Of a stretch of DNA of 64,000 bases, positions 12,053-22,065 are shown piece after piece. The DNA is from Spinacia oleracea (Eukaryota > Streptophyta > Magnoliopsida > Caryophyllales > Amaranthaceae), in contig NC_079491.1 of NCBI RefSeq assembly GCF_020520425.1, forward strand, positions 806,001 through 870,000, in the 5' to 3' direction. The notes beneath the pieces were generated by a model. The model ran no database searches. It worked only from the letters and a program-made list of their open reading frames with translations, and had not been told where the DNA came from. Every line of letters starts with the position of its first letter. Position 1 is the first letter of the stretch. Made by a program: the position numbers and the translations under genes.

Positions 12053-12500
12053 ATGAAATGGCATATGAGTAAATTATAAGTGAAAGTTTAGAGTGAGAAC
12101 AAGTTCTAGCTTTATTGAAGCAAGAGGTACACTTTGATGCACCACCGATCGAGCACAAACATGCATCAAAGCACTTTAGTTTGAGAAAGTGATCGATTTC
12201 ATATAAACACAAAAGGCTTTATTAGGACAAATAGACAATATATATGCATGAGATGCATGATCCTCTCAATTCTCATATCCTTTTATTTGCTTTTCTAGAA
12301 GCTCATATTCTTTTCTCACCGATCCCTATAAAGACATTACCCATAGAATAAAATATATAGTGGGGGTGTGGATTTTTATGATTTTTATTGGGAATTTCGG
12401 CCAATTAAATTGCATAAAATTATCACACCTTTTAAAAGTATGATTAAAGTATCCATTTTTAAATCAATGATCTTATTTAAAATTACTTAAAATCGTAAGT

Positions 12501-12747
12501 AATTACAAGAATTTGTACGACAGGTCAAAAATCTCGTCGTAAAAGCCTTTTGTGACGGGGATAACAACCAAACAAAGATGGGAACAATCGTCGTAAATGT
12601 CTTTTATGACGGGTTGACGACGGAATTTTCCACTAACGACGACCCCCTTTTATGACGGGTTCGCCACAGAAAACCCCGTCGTTAATCAACGATTATTGGC
12701 CTTAGCGACGGGATTTCCTGCCGCTAATGGTACAATTCCTTGTAGTG
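12501..12747. mobile_element. CACTA-derived miniature element (degraded left end)
   Basis: The right end reads inward as CACTACAAGGAATTGTACC. The left end AATTACAAGAATTTGTACG is the same motif with changes. The interior repeats GACGGG and CGTCGT words (for example TTTTATGACGGG, CGTCGTTAAT). No clear duplication was found. Confidence 0.6.
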
Positions 12748-13698
12748 TAATAGGTTAGATCGATATAGTACATAGTCTTATATCACATACCCCGTATAAA
12801 AGTATAACTTGTAAACTGACTTAATATATTTAGATTGATCGTCATTACTCAAACAACTTATATTTTGAATTGGAATTGTTTATTTAGAATTTTATTGGTT
12901 GTATTGTACTCACTGAGATTTACATAATTGGTACTAATTAATAACGTCTAAACTGATTTAAGTTTTTAATAATATTATCTTACTCTTTCTAGCTAGGAAC
13001 CAAGAAAAAGAAGGGGATCAAAATTAATAGATTCCAAGTGTTGTTAAATCATGGAAACCAAAAATATAATTAATATATTTATAAAAAATAAAGGACAAAG
13101 ATTAAATTCAGAAAATGCTAAAAAGAAGATGACAATAATGGAGAATAGCTGGGTTTCTTTTGTGGACAACCATCTTTATTTTACTCAAAAAAAAAAACAG
13201 AAATAATAATAATAACTTTTGCACGTGTGAGTGACATGATTACGTGCTGAGGTAATTTACGTGCCTCTCATATAAAGATCTTTCTCCATTCTAACTTCCT
13301 TCCTCTCCGCCTATAATTTTGCCTTTTTTCCAATTTTATATTTTTGTTTTATCTTTCGCATGCTTTCATTTTTATCAATTTTGCTATAGTTCTACTTTTT
13401 ACATTTCTAGTTCCGGCAATAAGTGGTAATTTACCTAATATACAATGAATTTCTTGTAAAAATTAATGTATGAAAATGATGGAGTATCTTCTTTATGAAC
13501 TAGGATTGTCTTTTCTCAAGGCAGAATCTACACTATATCAAGATAAATCTAAATTTCCTTAAAAAAAATCTAAATCATTATGATTTATACAAGTATGTAA
13601 TGAATCTTTCAAAAGAGTTTTTATATCAACAAAAGAACTACGAAAACAAAACAATGCAAGAGATGGACAAGACAATATTTGTGTGTGTAAATGTACAA

Positions 13699-14003
13699 TA
13701 GACCTGATCAAAAGGTGGGGCGGGACGGGTTTGGGGTCGGGTCGAGGGCATAAAAAGCTGTCCGTTGTGTCGGGTTGGATCGGGCCAAACTTCGGGCCGG
13801 TTTTTTGTGCCCAAAACCCGTCATTTCGAGCAAAAAATAGCGGGCTTTTCGGGCCGAGACAAATTTATAACTAAAGTTGTTGTTTTATGTTGCTCAAAGC
13901 CCGTAAAATTTTTAAAAAGTTCGGGTAGGCCGGGCCCGAAAAACCTGGCCAAAACTGCCAAAGCCCAATAAATTTTGGTCTGGGCCATCGTTGATCAGCT
14001 CTA
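13699..14003. mobile_element. hAT MITE, GGGCCGGG-rich
   Basis: The left end TAGACCTGATCAAAAGG and inverted right end TAGAGCTGATCAACGAT match. Flanks ATGTACAA and GTGTATAA match at 6 of 8 positions, an aged hAT duplication. The GC-rich interior creates spurious ORFs. The same family is at 43772-44060 and, as a relic, 38613-38708. Confidence 0.75.
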
Positions 14004-14950
14004 GTGTATAATAATTTAATCAAGGTGTCTACTGCTAATAACAATGACTAACTATCTTGTCCCGACCCGTATGCTCAATAAAAGTAAAAGATAGCCAATG
14101 ATCTTTTTCGTTTTCAAATGTAAGGATTTGATCAATCCGGATTAATTCATTAAGAGACAAAGTGTACAACCACTACGTCAAGACTAACTTGATTATATTC
14201 ATTACTATTCCGTATATATACTCCACAACTACGCCATTTAGCGCTAAGATAACATTAATTAGTGTGTATAAATTATAAATGAAGTATTTATGTGTATAGG
14301 GAATTGATTTAAAGACATACAAATTGATTCTCTAAAAATAAATTAACATTATCTGCTTAATTATTGTTTCTATTATTCTATATCATGTGTTTATAAATGA
14401 TGTGGCAATTATCAAGCAATATGAATATGTGATCGACGTGCATAACCCACCGACGGATGCGCGCACGGCATTGGCATGGGGGCCAGCCGTGGATCGAAGG
14501 ATCACTTCTCTAGGATTGGGATTAGCATCAAATATATGATAATCTTTTTATTTATTTTATCTTTAATTTTGGATAGGATCAGGAATATATATATATATAT
14601 ATACTCGAAAACTCTCACAAAAAATAATCAAATAGAACAAGTAAAACTAGACGGAGGTAGTAATTATTAATATTTTTGTCAATTAAAAAGAACATGGCGC
14701 ATTACTTTTCTGATCCTAAAAGTTATTTCCATTTTATTATAACACATTTACACATGTTAATGCTTATTGTGTGTTGTTTATATCACTATTACATGTAAGT
14801 AATTAAAGATTATGATCAAAATTAAAAAAACATGTAAGTAAACATTATAAAAGTTATAAACAAATTAGTAGATTTTCTTCGATTATGGATAAAGACAAGA
14901 TTTTCAAAGATTGGAGGGAATACTACTTATTATTAATAATACTAAAGTAA
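14003..14950. other. Intergenic, no gene seen
   Basis: AT-rich DNA with a short (TA)n run near 14587. The ORFs here are short and have no recognisable domain or splice context. Confidence 0.6.
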
Positions 14951-14954
14951 AGGA

Positions 14955-15470
14955 CAAATTATTTTTTACTACCTACAAAATTCGAAAAATTATTTTTTAC
15001 CACCTAAAAAATTAAAACTTGTATTTTATCACCTAAAAAAAACTTAGAACTTATTTTTTACCACCTGAAAGCGAAAAATAGATGAAACCTTTTATATATA
15101 CCTAATTCAATTTTACTTCAATTTTTTACACTCCTTGTGTGATTTTCTTTAACTCTTTCACTCTTCTCTTTTTACTTCCATTAAATTTGTCAATTTTGTG
15201 AATTAATGTTGGTGAAAAAATATGTAAATTCATGGAACATAGGGAAGTTGAGGAATAGAATAGAGTTAAATATATAAAATCGTGAAAGAATAGAACATAA
15301 GAAGTATTACCGTTATTGTGGCCCCTACATAAGATTTTTATATATTTTTCCATTTTCCAGGTGGTAAAATACAAGTTTTAATTTTTTTTTAGGTGATAAA
15401 ATACAAATTTTAGTTTTTTAGGTGGTAAAAAATCATTTTTTTAATTTTTTTTAGGTGGTAAAATATAATT
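14955..15470. mobile_element. Fold-back-like element with repeated TTTTACCACCTAAAA arms
   Basis: The left arm (about 14955-15070) carries four spaced copies of TTTTTACCACCT-like words. The right arm (about 15355-15470) carries the inverse AGGTGGTAAAA four times. The arms pair over roughly 110 bp, with a unique middle. No TSD was settled, so the boundaries are approximate. Confidence 0.6.
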
Positions 15471-15924
15471 TATGCTAAAGTAAAACCATTTAACCAGTAA
15501 TTTTGTGAATGCTAAAGTGAAACTCATGATGGTTTGTATTCATCAAAGCAAATAACACCTTGAGTAGCTTTCTTGGTGGACTATCCAATGAGGGCATCAC
15601 ATTATACATCATGTACGTCTTAGAGGGACCAAAAGAATAAAGGCCATTGATTAATGAGGTTTTATTTAGAGAGTGTCCTATTCGCTTAACTTAAATTAAA
15701 ATTTTGTTATGCAACCTTTATAAATTATTGTATTCGTTAGGGTTGTTATATATCCATGACTTGAATCAAATTTCGACTATACAGTTTGTTATAATAAATC
15801 CTTTATTTTTAAAAGACAAAATTAAAATGATCAATGAAACGCGTATATTCTGACTTGTGAAATAAAAGGGGTCACCCCACCTTCAGTATATGTCACAATT
15901 GTCCTCATCATATCGTCGATCCAT

Positions 15925-16114
15925 TAACCAACATAAGTTGGTGGAGTTGGTGGGGAACTCACCTTGTAATTTGGAGGTCACAAGTTCGAGCCCCATCCAC
16001 TACGAAATGCTTGGGAGTGGCTCAAACGATGACCTGCGGAGCTGGGCTGGTTAACCTGTGTTAGGTGCTGGTTCAGTTAGGGTCCCTTCTTCTTACCTAT
16101 AAAAAAAAAAAAAA
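15925..16114 (+). mobile_element. tRNA-derived SINE with poly(A) tail and 15-bp TSD
   Basis: Box A-like AGTTGGTGGAGTTGGTGGGG and box B-like GGTCACAAGTTCGAGCC are followed by a body and an A-run at about 16101-16115. The duplication ATATCGTCGATCCAT flanks it exactly (15910-15924, 16115-16129). No coding content. Confidence 0.9.
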
Positions 16115-16129
16115 ATATCGTCGATCCAT

Positions 16130-17097
16130 CTAATTGCTACTGCCTCTGTATTTTTTTATTTGTCACATTTTTCATTTTAATCCGTTCCTAACAGTCATAT
16201 ATATCAAAATTCTTACTGTCACATAAATATTTGGTTAAATCTTTTCAATTTCACACAAACGAGTCTTACTAAAACACTTTGATGTGTTGACAAACAATAA
16301 TGAACGTCCCACGTGCGATATATATCTCGAGCCCCACAAAACATCTACCATGCACGTGTTTCATCCGGACGACTGAAATTCCTCTTCATGGTGTAAGTAT
16401 TGGTACGTGCATTGTTTCATGGTATCTCTTTTATCACCTAGTTTAATTAGATGTTTAATTATGACATTAGTTAATATGGAATAAATGAGATATAATTCAT
16501 TTTTTTATTAATACTCCATTACTCCGTACCTCTAACACACCTTAGTAACAACTAACAAGCTATTTGAAAAAGTAATTTTGATCTATACAAACAATTTAAT
16601 TAAGAAATAGATATAGTAATAACCTAGAGCTAAATCTATCTTTATGCTCTTCAGCAATAAATTTATTTCAATTAATTTACCAGCTACTCATATAATTAAT
16701 CACTTTATCCAATTATGTGTTAAGATGGCTTGTTGCTTAATAAGTTCAGCGGTTCAGATAAATTGCAATCAGGTTTATTAGGTAAAAAAAGTTTCAATCA
16801 GCTCAAACAATCACGTCCAATCAGTTTGATTAGATTTCTTATTAAACTAATCAGTTTCATTAAATTTAAATAAGTCTAAATTTCATCCGATGAATAAAAT
16901 GCCCTAATTTGATGTAAAATTCAAGTCGTATTATTTGCATTTGAATTCATATGCTCCGTACCATATTATAGGAAGGCCCCCCACAACAAATTTATTTTGG
17001 TTTAGATTATCCTAGACAAAATGCTAGACGTATTGCTAGTGGATTGATTTGCTTTTGCTTCTAGTTTACGTTTGGGAGCGCAATTTGGGACACAAAT
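16130..17097. other. Intergenic, no gene seen
   Basis: AT-rich. Contains remnants of the TTCAGATAAATT/AATCAGTTT miniature family near 16735-16910. No coding signal. Confidence 0.55.
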
Positions 17098-17404
17098 TTG
17101 CACTGTTCAATTTTTAAACAATCTACTCCTATTGTTTTTTTTGTTTTTTTGTGAGAAAGAAATCGCCTTCTCTCAATAGTCGTCAATACAATTACCAATT
17201 CAAATTACTGAATATTATGCTCTCTCCACCTTATTTAAGAAATAATTACTTTTGCACTGTTTAATTTTTAAACAATCTACTCGTATTGTTTTTTTTTGTT
17301 TTTTGTGAGAAAGAAATCGCCTTCTCTCAATAGTAGTCAATACAATTATAAGTTCAAATTATTGTATATTACGCTCTCTTCACCTTACTTAAGAAATAAT
17401 TACT
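17098..17404. repeat. Tandem duplication (2 x about 152 bp)
   Basis: TTGCACTGTTCAATTTTTAA at about 17098 recurs as TTGCACTGTTTAATTTTTAA at about 17251. Both copies include GTGAGAAAGAAATCGCCTTC and end AAGAAATAATTACT. They differ by roughly a dozen changes. Confidence 0.85.
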
Positions 17405-17879
17405 GATAAAAATCTTAGTGGAAATTGGTAACAAGTCTAACGATTGAGAAAGTTGTACAATAGATTACATTTTATGTACCATTTATGACTCATTTCTACC
17501 CAAAAAAAATGGGGTTTATCGAATTTTGTCATAATTTTCAGAATTAATTAATACAAGTATCCATTTAGTAATTTTAAGGGATGTATATATAATTATTCTA
17601 AAAACAATAGTGTTGATCTACCCTTTTGTCTATAATCATTGGTTGTCTTTACTGTTTGAGACACGACAAAGTAGGTTACTTGTAGCAATCGTCATTTAAT
17701 GAACTTGCCTTGCCTTGCCTTAGCCCCCGATTATTCATTGTTTTTGGTAGCATATTGTTATTGAATAGAAACAAATGAAGATTATTTATTAATTTCAAAA
17801 TATTCGATTATTTGGACGATAATAGAATTCTATATAGCTCCATTGGTAATTTCAATTCTTTAAAACAGAAGTTAGAATA

Positions 17880-18219
17880 ATGGTGATAAAGGTCGCAAGT
17901 TGCGACAACATTTAGTTGTCGCAATCTTACGTGTCGGAGTTTAATTGGTACATATATGTGCCACGTAGGCTATGAGTCATCATAATATATTTACTATCAA
18001 TGCAAAATTTTTACTATGAAAATATGTAAATAAGGTAATTGATATAAAAAAAGAAACAAATTAGAATATTAAGATTTTCCTACTTTTATTTTAAACAGGT
18101 ATAATAGGATATATACGTTAAATATTTTAGATTCCAATTTAAATCATGACACATAAGCATGCCATGTCATCATTGTGACACGGCTTAAAGGTCGCATGTT
18201 GCGACCTTTATCATTTTCG
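17880..18219. mobile_element. Mutator-type MITE, copy 1 (GATAAAGGTCGCAA family)
   Basis: The ends are GGTGATAAAGGTCGCAAG and, inverted, CGAAAATGATAAAGGTCGCA. A 9-bp duplication GTTAGAATA (17871-17879, 18220-18228) supports Mutator. Each end holds a small hairpin built from GTCGCAA and TTGCGAC. Confidence 0.82.
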
Positions 18220-18499
18220 GTTAGAATAATTCTAAATGACATAATATTTATATAAAAAAAATGGCTCACCTTGCTACTTCAGCAGCTAGCATGCATGGTG
18301 CATCGGGAGGAAGTCATGGACAATATTGACACGCTTTTAAAATAGACGCAAACGACCCTTATTGATATTGATTAGTTTATTGGATTTGTCAGTGCCAATA
18401 AAGAGTTTGTCAAGCTGTAAATTGCACTTATGTTTCTTTGCTTCCTAAACTAATGCTAGTTCTATGATAGATTACTTGAATGGAGAGTGGTGAATCATA

Positions 18500-18610
18500 A
18501 TATTTGCTGCCTGTGCGGTAACTGAATCAGTTGACCAATTCGTTTTCTCGTGTTCCTTTTCTGTTGGTATCTGGAACAAGGTTCTTATCCTTCTAGAATA
18601 TCTCTAGAAA
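18500..18610 (+). pseudogene. LINE relic: zf-RVT (C-terminal reverse-transcriptase zinc-binding) fragment
   Basis: One frame reads TESVDQFVFSCSFSVGIWNK followed by VLILLEYL. This matches the CxxC...ESVDHxFFxC...IWxxVL pattern of the zf-RVT domain at the end of plant L1-type LINE proteins. The preceding CxCG lies in another frame, and a stop follows. Only this small piece is recognisable. Confidence 0.55.
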
Positions 18611-19007
18611 AGCTGATAGCTGTACCGTTGAGCTGGATTTACCAATAAAACAGAAAGCCATTGGGATGATTGATTAGTAGCTAGTGTACGCATTTGTAGA
18701 GCGGTAACATGTTAAATTTGTACGATAGATGTTACATACGTCCCAAATGAACGCAAGTCAGCTATTGATTTAGCCAACCCCGGTGCATGAGATTGAGAAG
18801 CTCTTGGACTCCAACACTTAGGTAAACCTTATACGATCGAATTTATCAATCCTTAGTTATACACTGCATTCTCCATATATAAACTTATTAGCCTTAAAAT
18901 AAGTAAAACAATTAAGATGACTAATATTGAGTCTTAAATCACTAGTAATTTTAAAGGAATAGAGAAAATAAATAATTATTAAGGGATGAAAGGAGTATAA
19001 AACAAAT

Positions 19008-19349
19008 GGACGGTGATAAAGGTCGCAAGTTGCGACAACATTTAATTGTCGCAATCTTACGTGTCGCAGTTTAATTGGTACATATAAGCGCCACGTAGGC
19101 TACGCGTCATCATAATATTTTTACTATTAATTCAATATTTCTACTACAAAAATATGTAAATAAGGTAGCCGATATAAAAAAGGGAAAAAATTAGAATATT
19201 AAGATTTTCCTACCTTTTTTTATAACATGTATAATAAAAAATATAAGTTAAATATTTTAATTTCCAATTTAAATCATGACACATAAGCCTGCCACGTCAT
19301 CATTGTGACACGGCTTAAAGGTCGCATGTTGCGACCTTTATCATTTTCG
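19008..19349. mobile_element. Mutator-type MITE, copy 2
   Basis: It is nearly colinear with 17880-18219 along its whole length. The 9-bp duplication AAAACAAAT lies at 18999-19007 and 19350-19358. Confidence 0.85.
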
Positions 19350-20289
19350 AAAACAAATAATTGGTACAATTATTTTCAAGGAACTAAGTTATATTTAGCA
19401 TAATTGATTATTCCATGTTGTTGTTTCATGAAAATCATAAAAAAGACTTCGAAAATGAGAGGGCGCTATCAGTTAGGTTTTGTGTGGGCCATCCCCTTAA
19501 ATTGCAGTCTACACCTGTCCTATCTAAGTTGATGTAGGATTGTAGGCTGATAGTCCTCCACCATTAGCGGCCCCGTCGATACTTTTGATTGCCATTCGCC
19601 ACTTGCTATTTTATTCTACGTTTTCTATTGGACATTTGAACGTAACGCCGTCTACCATGAAATAAATTGCGAAAATGATAAAGGTCGCAACATGCGACCT
19701 TTAAGCCGTGTCACAATGATGACATGACATGCTTATGTGTCATTATTTAAATTGGAAAATAAAATATATAATTTATATATCCTACTTTAAATGTTTCAAA
19801 AAAAACTAGGAAAATATTAATATTCTAATTTATTTCCTTATTTATATCGACTACCTTATTTACATATTTTTATAGTAAAAATATTGCATTGATAGTAAAA
19901 ATATCGGATTTTTCATGAAATGACCTCGGGGTTTGCGTTAATGCACCAAATACCCCTAATGTTTCCCAATACCCCTGACGTTTTAAAAAATAACACAAAA
20001 TGCCCTTAAGGCTAACGGACGTTAAGTCTCCGTTAGCGTATGTTTACTCTTTTACCCCTAATCAACCATTTTATCTATTAATTATAATATTAACCCTTAA
20101 TTTAAGTAATTAAACCCAAAAAATAACCATTAACCCAAGAAAATTGATTAACCCCAAAACTTTTACTGGGGAATTCTTCTTCACTTTTGATCTTCAATTC
20201 ACATCAATTCACCATCATCATTCATCATCATCTTCATCTTATTCTTTCTCATCTCTCACCACAATCATCCTTGGATCTATTTTTCACTC

Positions 20290-20511
20290 ATGGATTGGCT
20301 CGAGCGCGACCCTCTTCCCATCTCCGCCATCGCGCCACCAAACAACAACACCAACAACAACTACAATATCAACCACAACATTAACAACAATAATGATCTG
20401 ATGGACAGCGACGATGAACAAGTTAGAGTCCGATTCGTGAGTTTAGGGAAATCGCGACGTGAGAACAGAAATTTGAGAGATGGGTTTTCCAAATCAGGGA
20501 AATTTCTTTAA
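20290..20511 (+). pseudogene. Captured coding fragment, unknown origin (73 codons)
   Basis: It reads MDWLERDPLPISAIAPPNNN, then an Asn/Thr-rich stretch, MDSDDEQVRVRFVSLGKS and a basic tail. The leader and low-complexity Asn run look like the start of a plant protein; I do not recognise the family. It lies inside the Pack-MULE, upstream of the LRR exon, and may be from a different gene. Confidence 0.45.
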
Positions 20512-20701
20512 AAAAAACCCCTTGTATCATCTTCTTCAAAAACCCAGAAATTCAACATTCAATTTTTTCATCTTTGCTATAAATTAATCATCATCTCAAT
20601 TTTTCTTTCGATTTTGTCATCTGGGTATTCTTTATTTTTGCTGCAAACTTACTCTTTTGATTGGTTAATGAGATAGAGAAGAGGAAAGGAGGAGAGAGAT
20701 A

Positions 20702-20800
20702 ATGGGTTGTGCTTCCAGTAAAAATGCGGATTCTAAAGCTAAGAGAGTTTCTCGTTGGCGTTCCACTGGCATTGTTGCTCTTCGTGACTGCAAATTAAAG
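20702..20800 (+). pseudogene. Captured first exon of an LRR protein gene (MGCASSK start)
   Basis: ATG at 20702 opens 33 codons that end exactly at a GT donor (20801): MGCASSKNADSKAKRVSRWR then STGIVALRDCKLK. The sequence resembles the N-terminus of a plant LRR protein (as I recall, the Arabidopsis AT5G07910 type), where RSTGIVALRDxKLK leads into the first leucine-rich repeat. The MGCxxSK start predicts N-myristoylation and palmitoylation. No later LRR exon follows inside the element, so only the first exon and part of its intron were taken. Homology is from memory of the family. Confidence 0.6.
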
Positions 20801-21686
20801 GTCTAATCTTTTAAATTAATTTTAGGAAATGCAATTTGTGTTTGGGTTTTTTCAATTTTTCTATTTAGAATGTTTGTTTTTCTGGAAAAATTTTGCTTGA
20901 TTATGTTTTTGTTACACTTATTTGATTGAGATAAATCTAAATGGTTTTTGTTTCAGTGTAAACCCATTTGTATAATGATATATTTGAATTTTATTTCCAA
21001 TTTGGGAACTATGATTCATGTTGTTTGTTTGTTGGTTTTGGTTACTTGGTTAGTAACATTGGTGGGAGAGATTAGAAGCTGAAATTAGGGAATTATGAGG
21101 AAGTTTTCAATTTTTTGTGACGAGTTTGTGGGATGAAGATGAACAATATGAAGAACAAGAAGTTGGGTACGGAATGGAGGAGGAGGAAGAAGAAGAAGAA
21201 GAAGAAGAAGAGGAAGAGGAGGAGAGAAAAAAAAAAGGAATAAATAAATAAATAAATAATGTTAACGGAAAAGTTAACGGAATGGACGGAAAATGGTCAT
21301 TAAGGGCATTTGTGTTATTTTTTAAAACGTCAGGGGTATTTGGTACATTCGGGAAACATTAGGGGTATTTGGTGCATTAACGCAAACCTCGGGGTCATTT
21401 CATGAAAAATCCGTAAAAATATTATTATGACTCATAGCCTACGTGTCGCCTATATGTACCAATTAAACTGCGGCATGTAAGATTGCGACAACTAAATGTT
21501 GTCGCAACTTGCGACCTTTATCATCACCCAATAAATTGATCCGACGTGACAAGAGCTCGTTGTAAGCTTATCGTGATATGAGAGACACAGATGCATGGCT
21601 CGTGGTCGTGTATTGATATCATTTTAGAAATTTTATTGATTATTTTAAGTCATCAGTGTTATGTTTCTTATCTGCTGCAAAGTACC

Positions 21687-22065
21687 TCAAGATGGTTGTG
21701 GTTCGAGCTGGCATGAGACCCAACCCGACCTGACACGGGCTGGGAAAAAATACGGCCCGACACGAGCATAAAGCCGTGGGCCTTGGGTCGCCCTTTTTTT
21801 TTTGAAAAAAGCACGACGAGACATGGCATAATTCGACCTTACTTGACAAAACGTAAAATTTAGTCAAATTAGGCTTAAGGCACGACAGTTGATCCGACCC
21901 GACACAACACGATGGCATGTGAGCTGAGCCCTATTTTGAAAATTTTGGCACGTCACGACCCGACTTGATCGATGCAAAGTAAGCTTGGCGTGGGCCGAGC
22001 CTTTTCATCCACGACCAGCACGTGGGGCTCAGTCGGAAGCCTTATCCGGCCCATAACCATCTTTA
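21687..22065. mobile_element. hAT MITE with 8-bp TSD
   Basis: The left end TCAAGATGGTTGTGG and inverted right end TAAAGATGGTTATGG match. The 8-bp duplication AAAGTACC (21679-21686, 22066-22073) is perfect. The interior is rich in CCCGACxCGAxxCGA words. Confidence 0.87.

Larger units (their letters stand above)
19905..21413. mobile_element. Pack-MULE (1.5 kb) with captured gene exons
   Basis: Terminal inverted repeats of about 120-150 bp start CGGATTTTTCATGAAATGAC at both ends. The right arm has a 14-bp block (around GTACCAAATA) missing from the left. The 9-bp duplication TAAAAATAT lies at 19896-19904 and 21414-21422. The interior (20060-21240) is gene-like: a leader, two coding pieces (20290-20511, 20702-20800) and a Glu-rich stretch near 21170-21230. 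No MURA/MUDR transposase is present. Confidence 0.9.
19670..21529. mobile_element. Mutator-type MITE, copy 3 (inverted), split by a Pack-MULE
   Basis: It is the same family in reverse orientation, starting CGAAAATGATAAAGGTCGCA and ending in the inverse GGTGATGATAAAGGTCGC form. The 9-bp duplication AATAAATTG lies at 19661-19669 and 21530-21538. The insertion 19905-21413 splits it; the host element itself is about 340 bp. Confidence 0.85.

Noticed and set aside
11940-12212. Cys-containing 90-codon minus ORF
   Set aside because: It overlaps a hAT MITE and flanks, has no signal peptide or regular Cys spacing, and no splice or promoter context.
13683-13971. Two overlapping GC-rich plus ORFs
   Set aside because: They lie within a hAT MITE whose GGGCCGGG words give false coding look.
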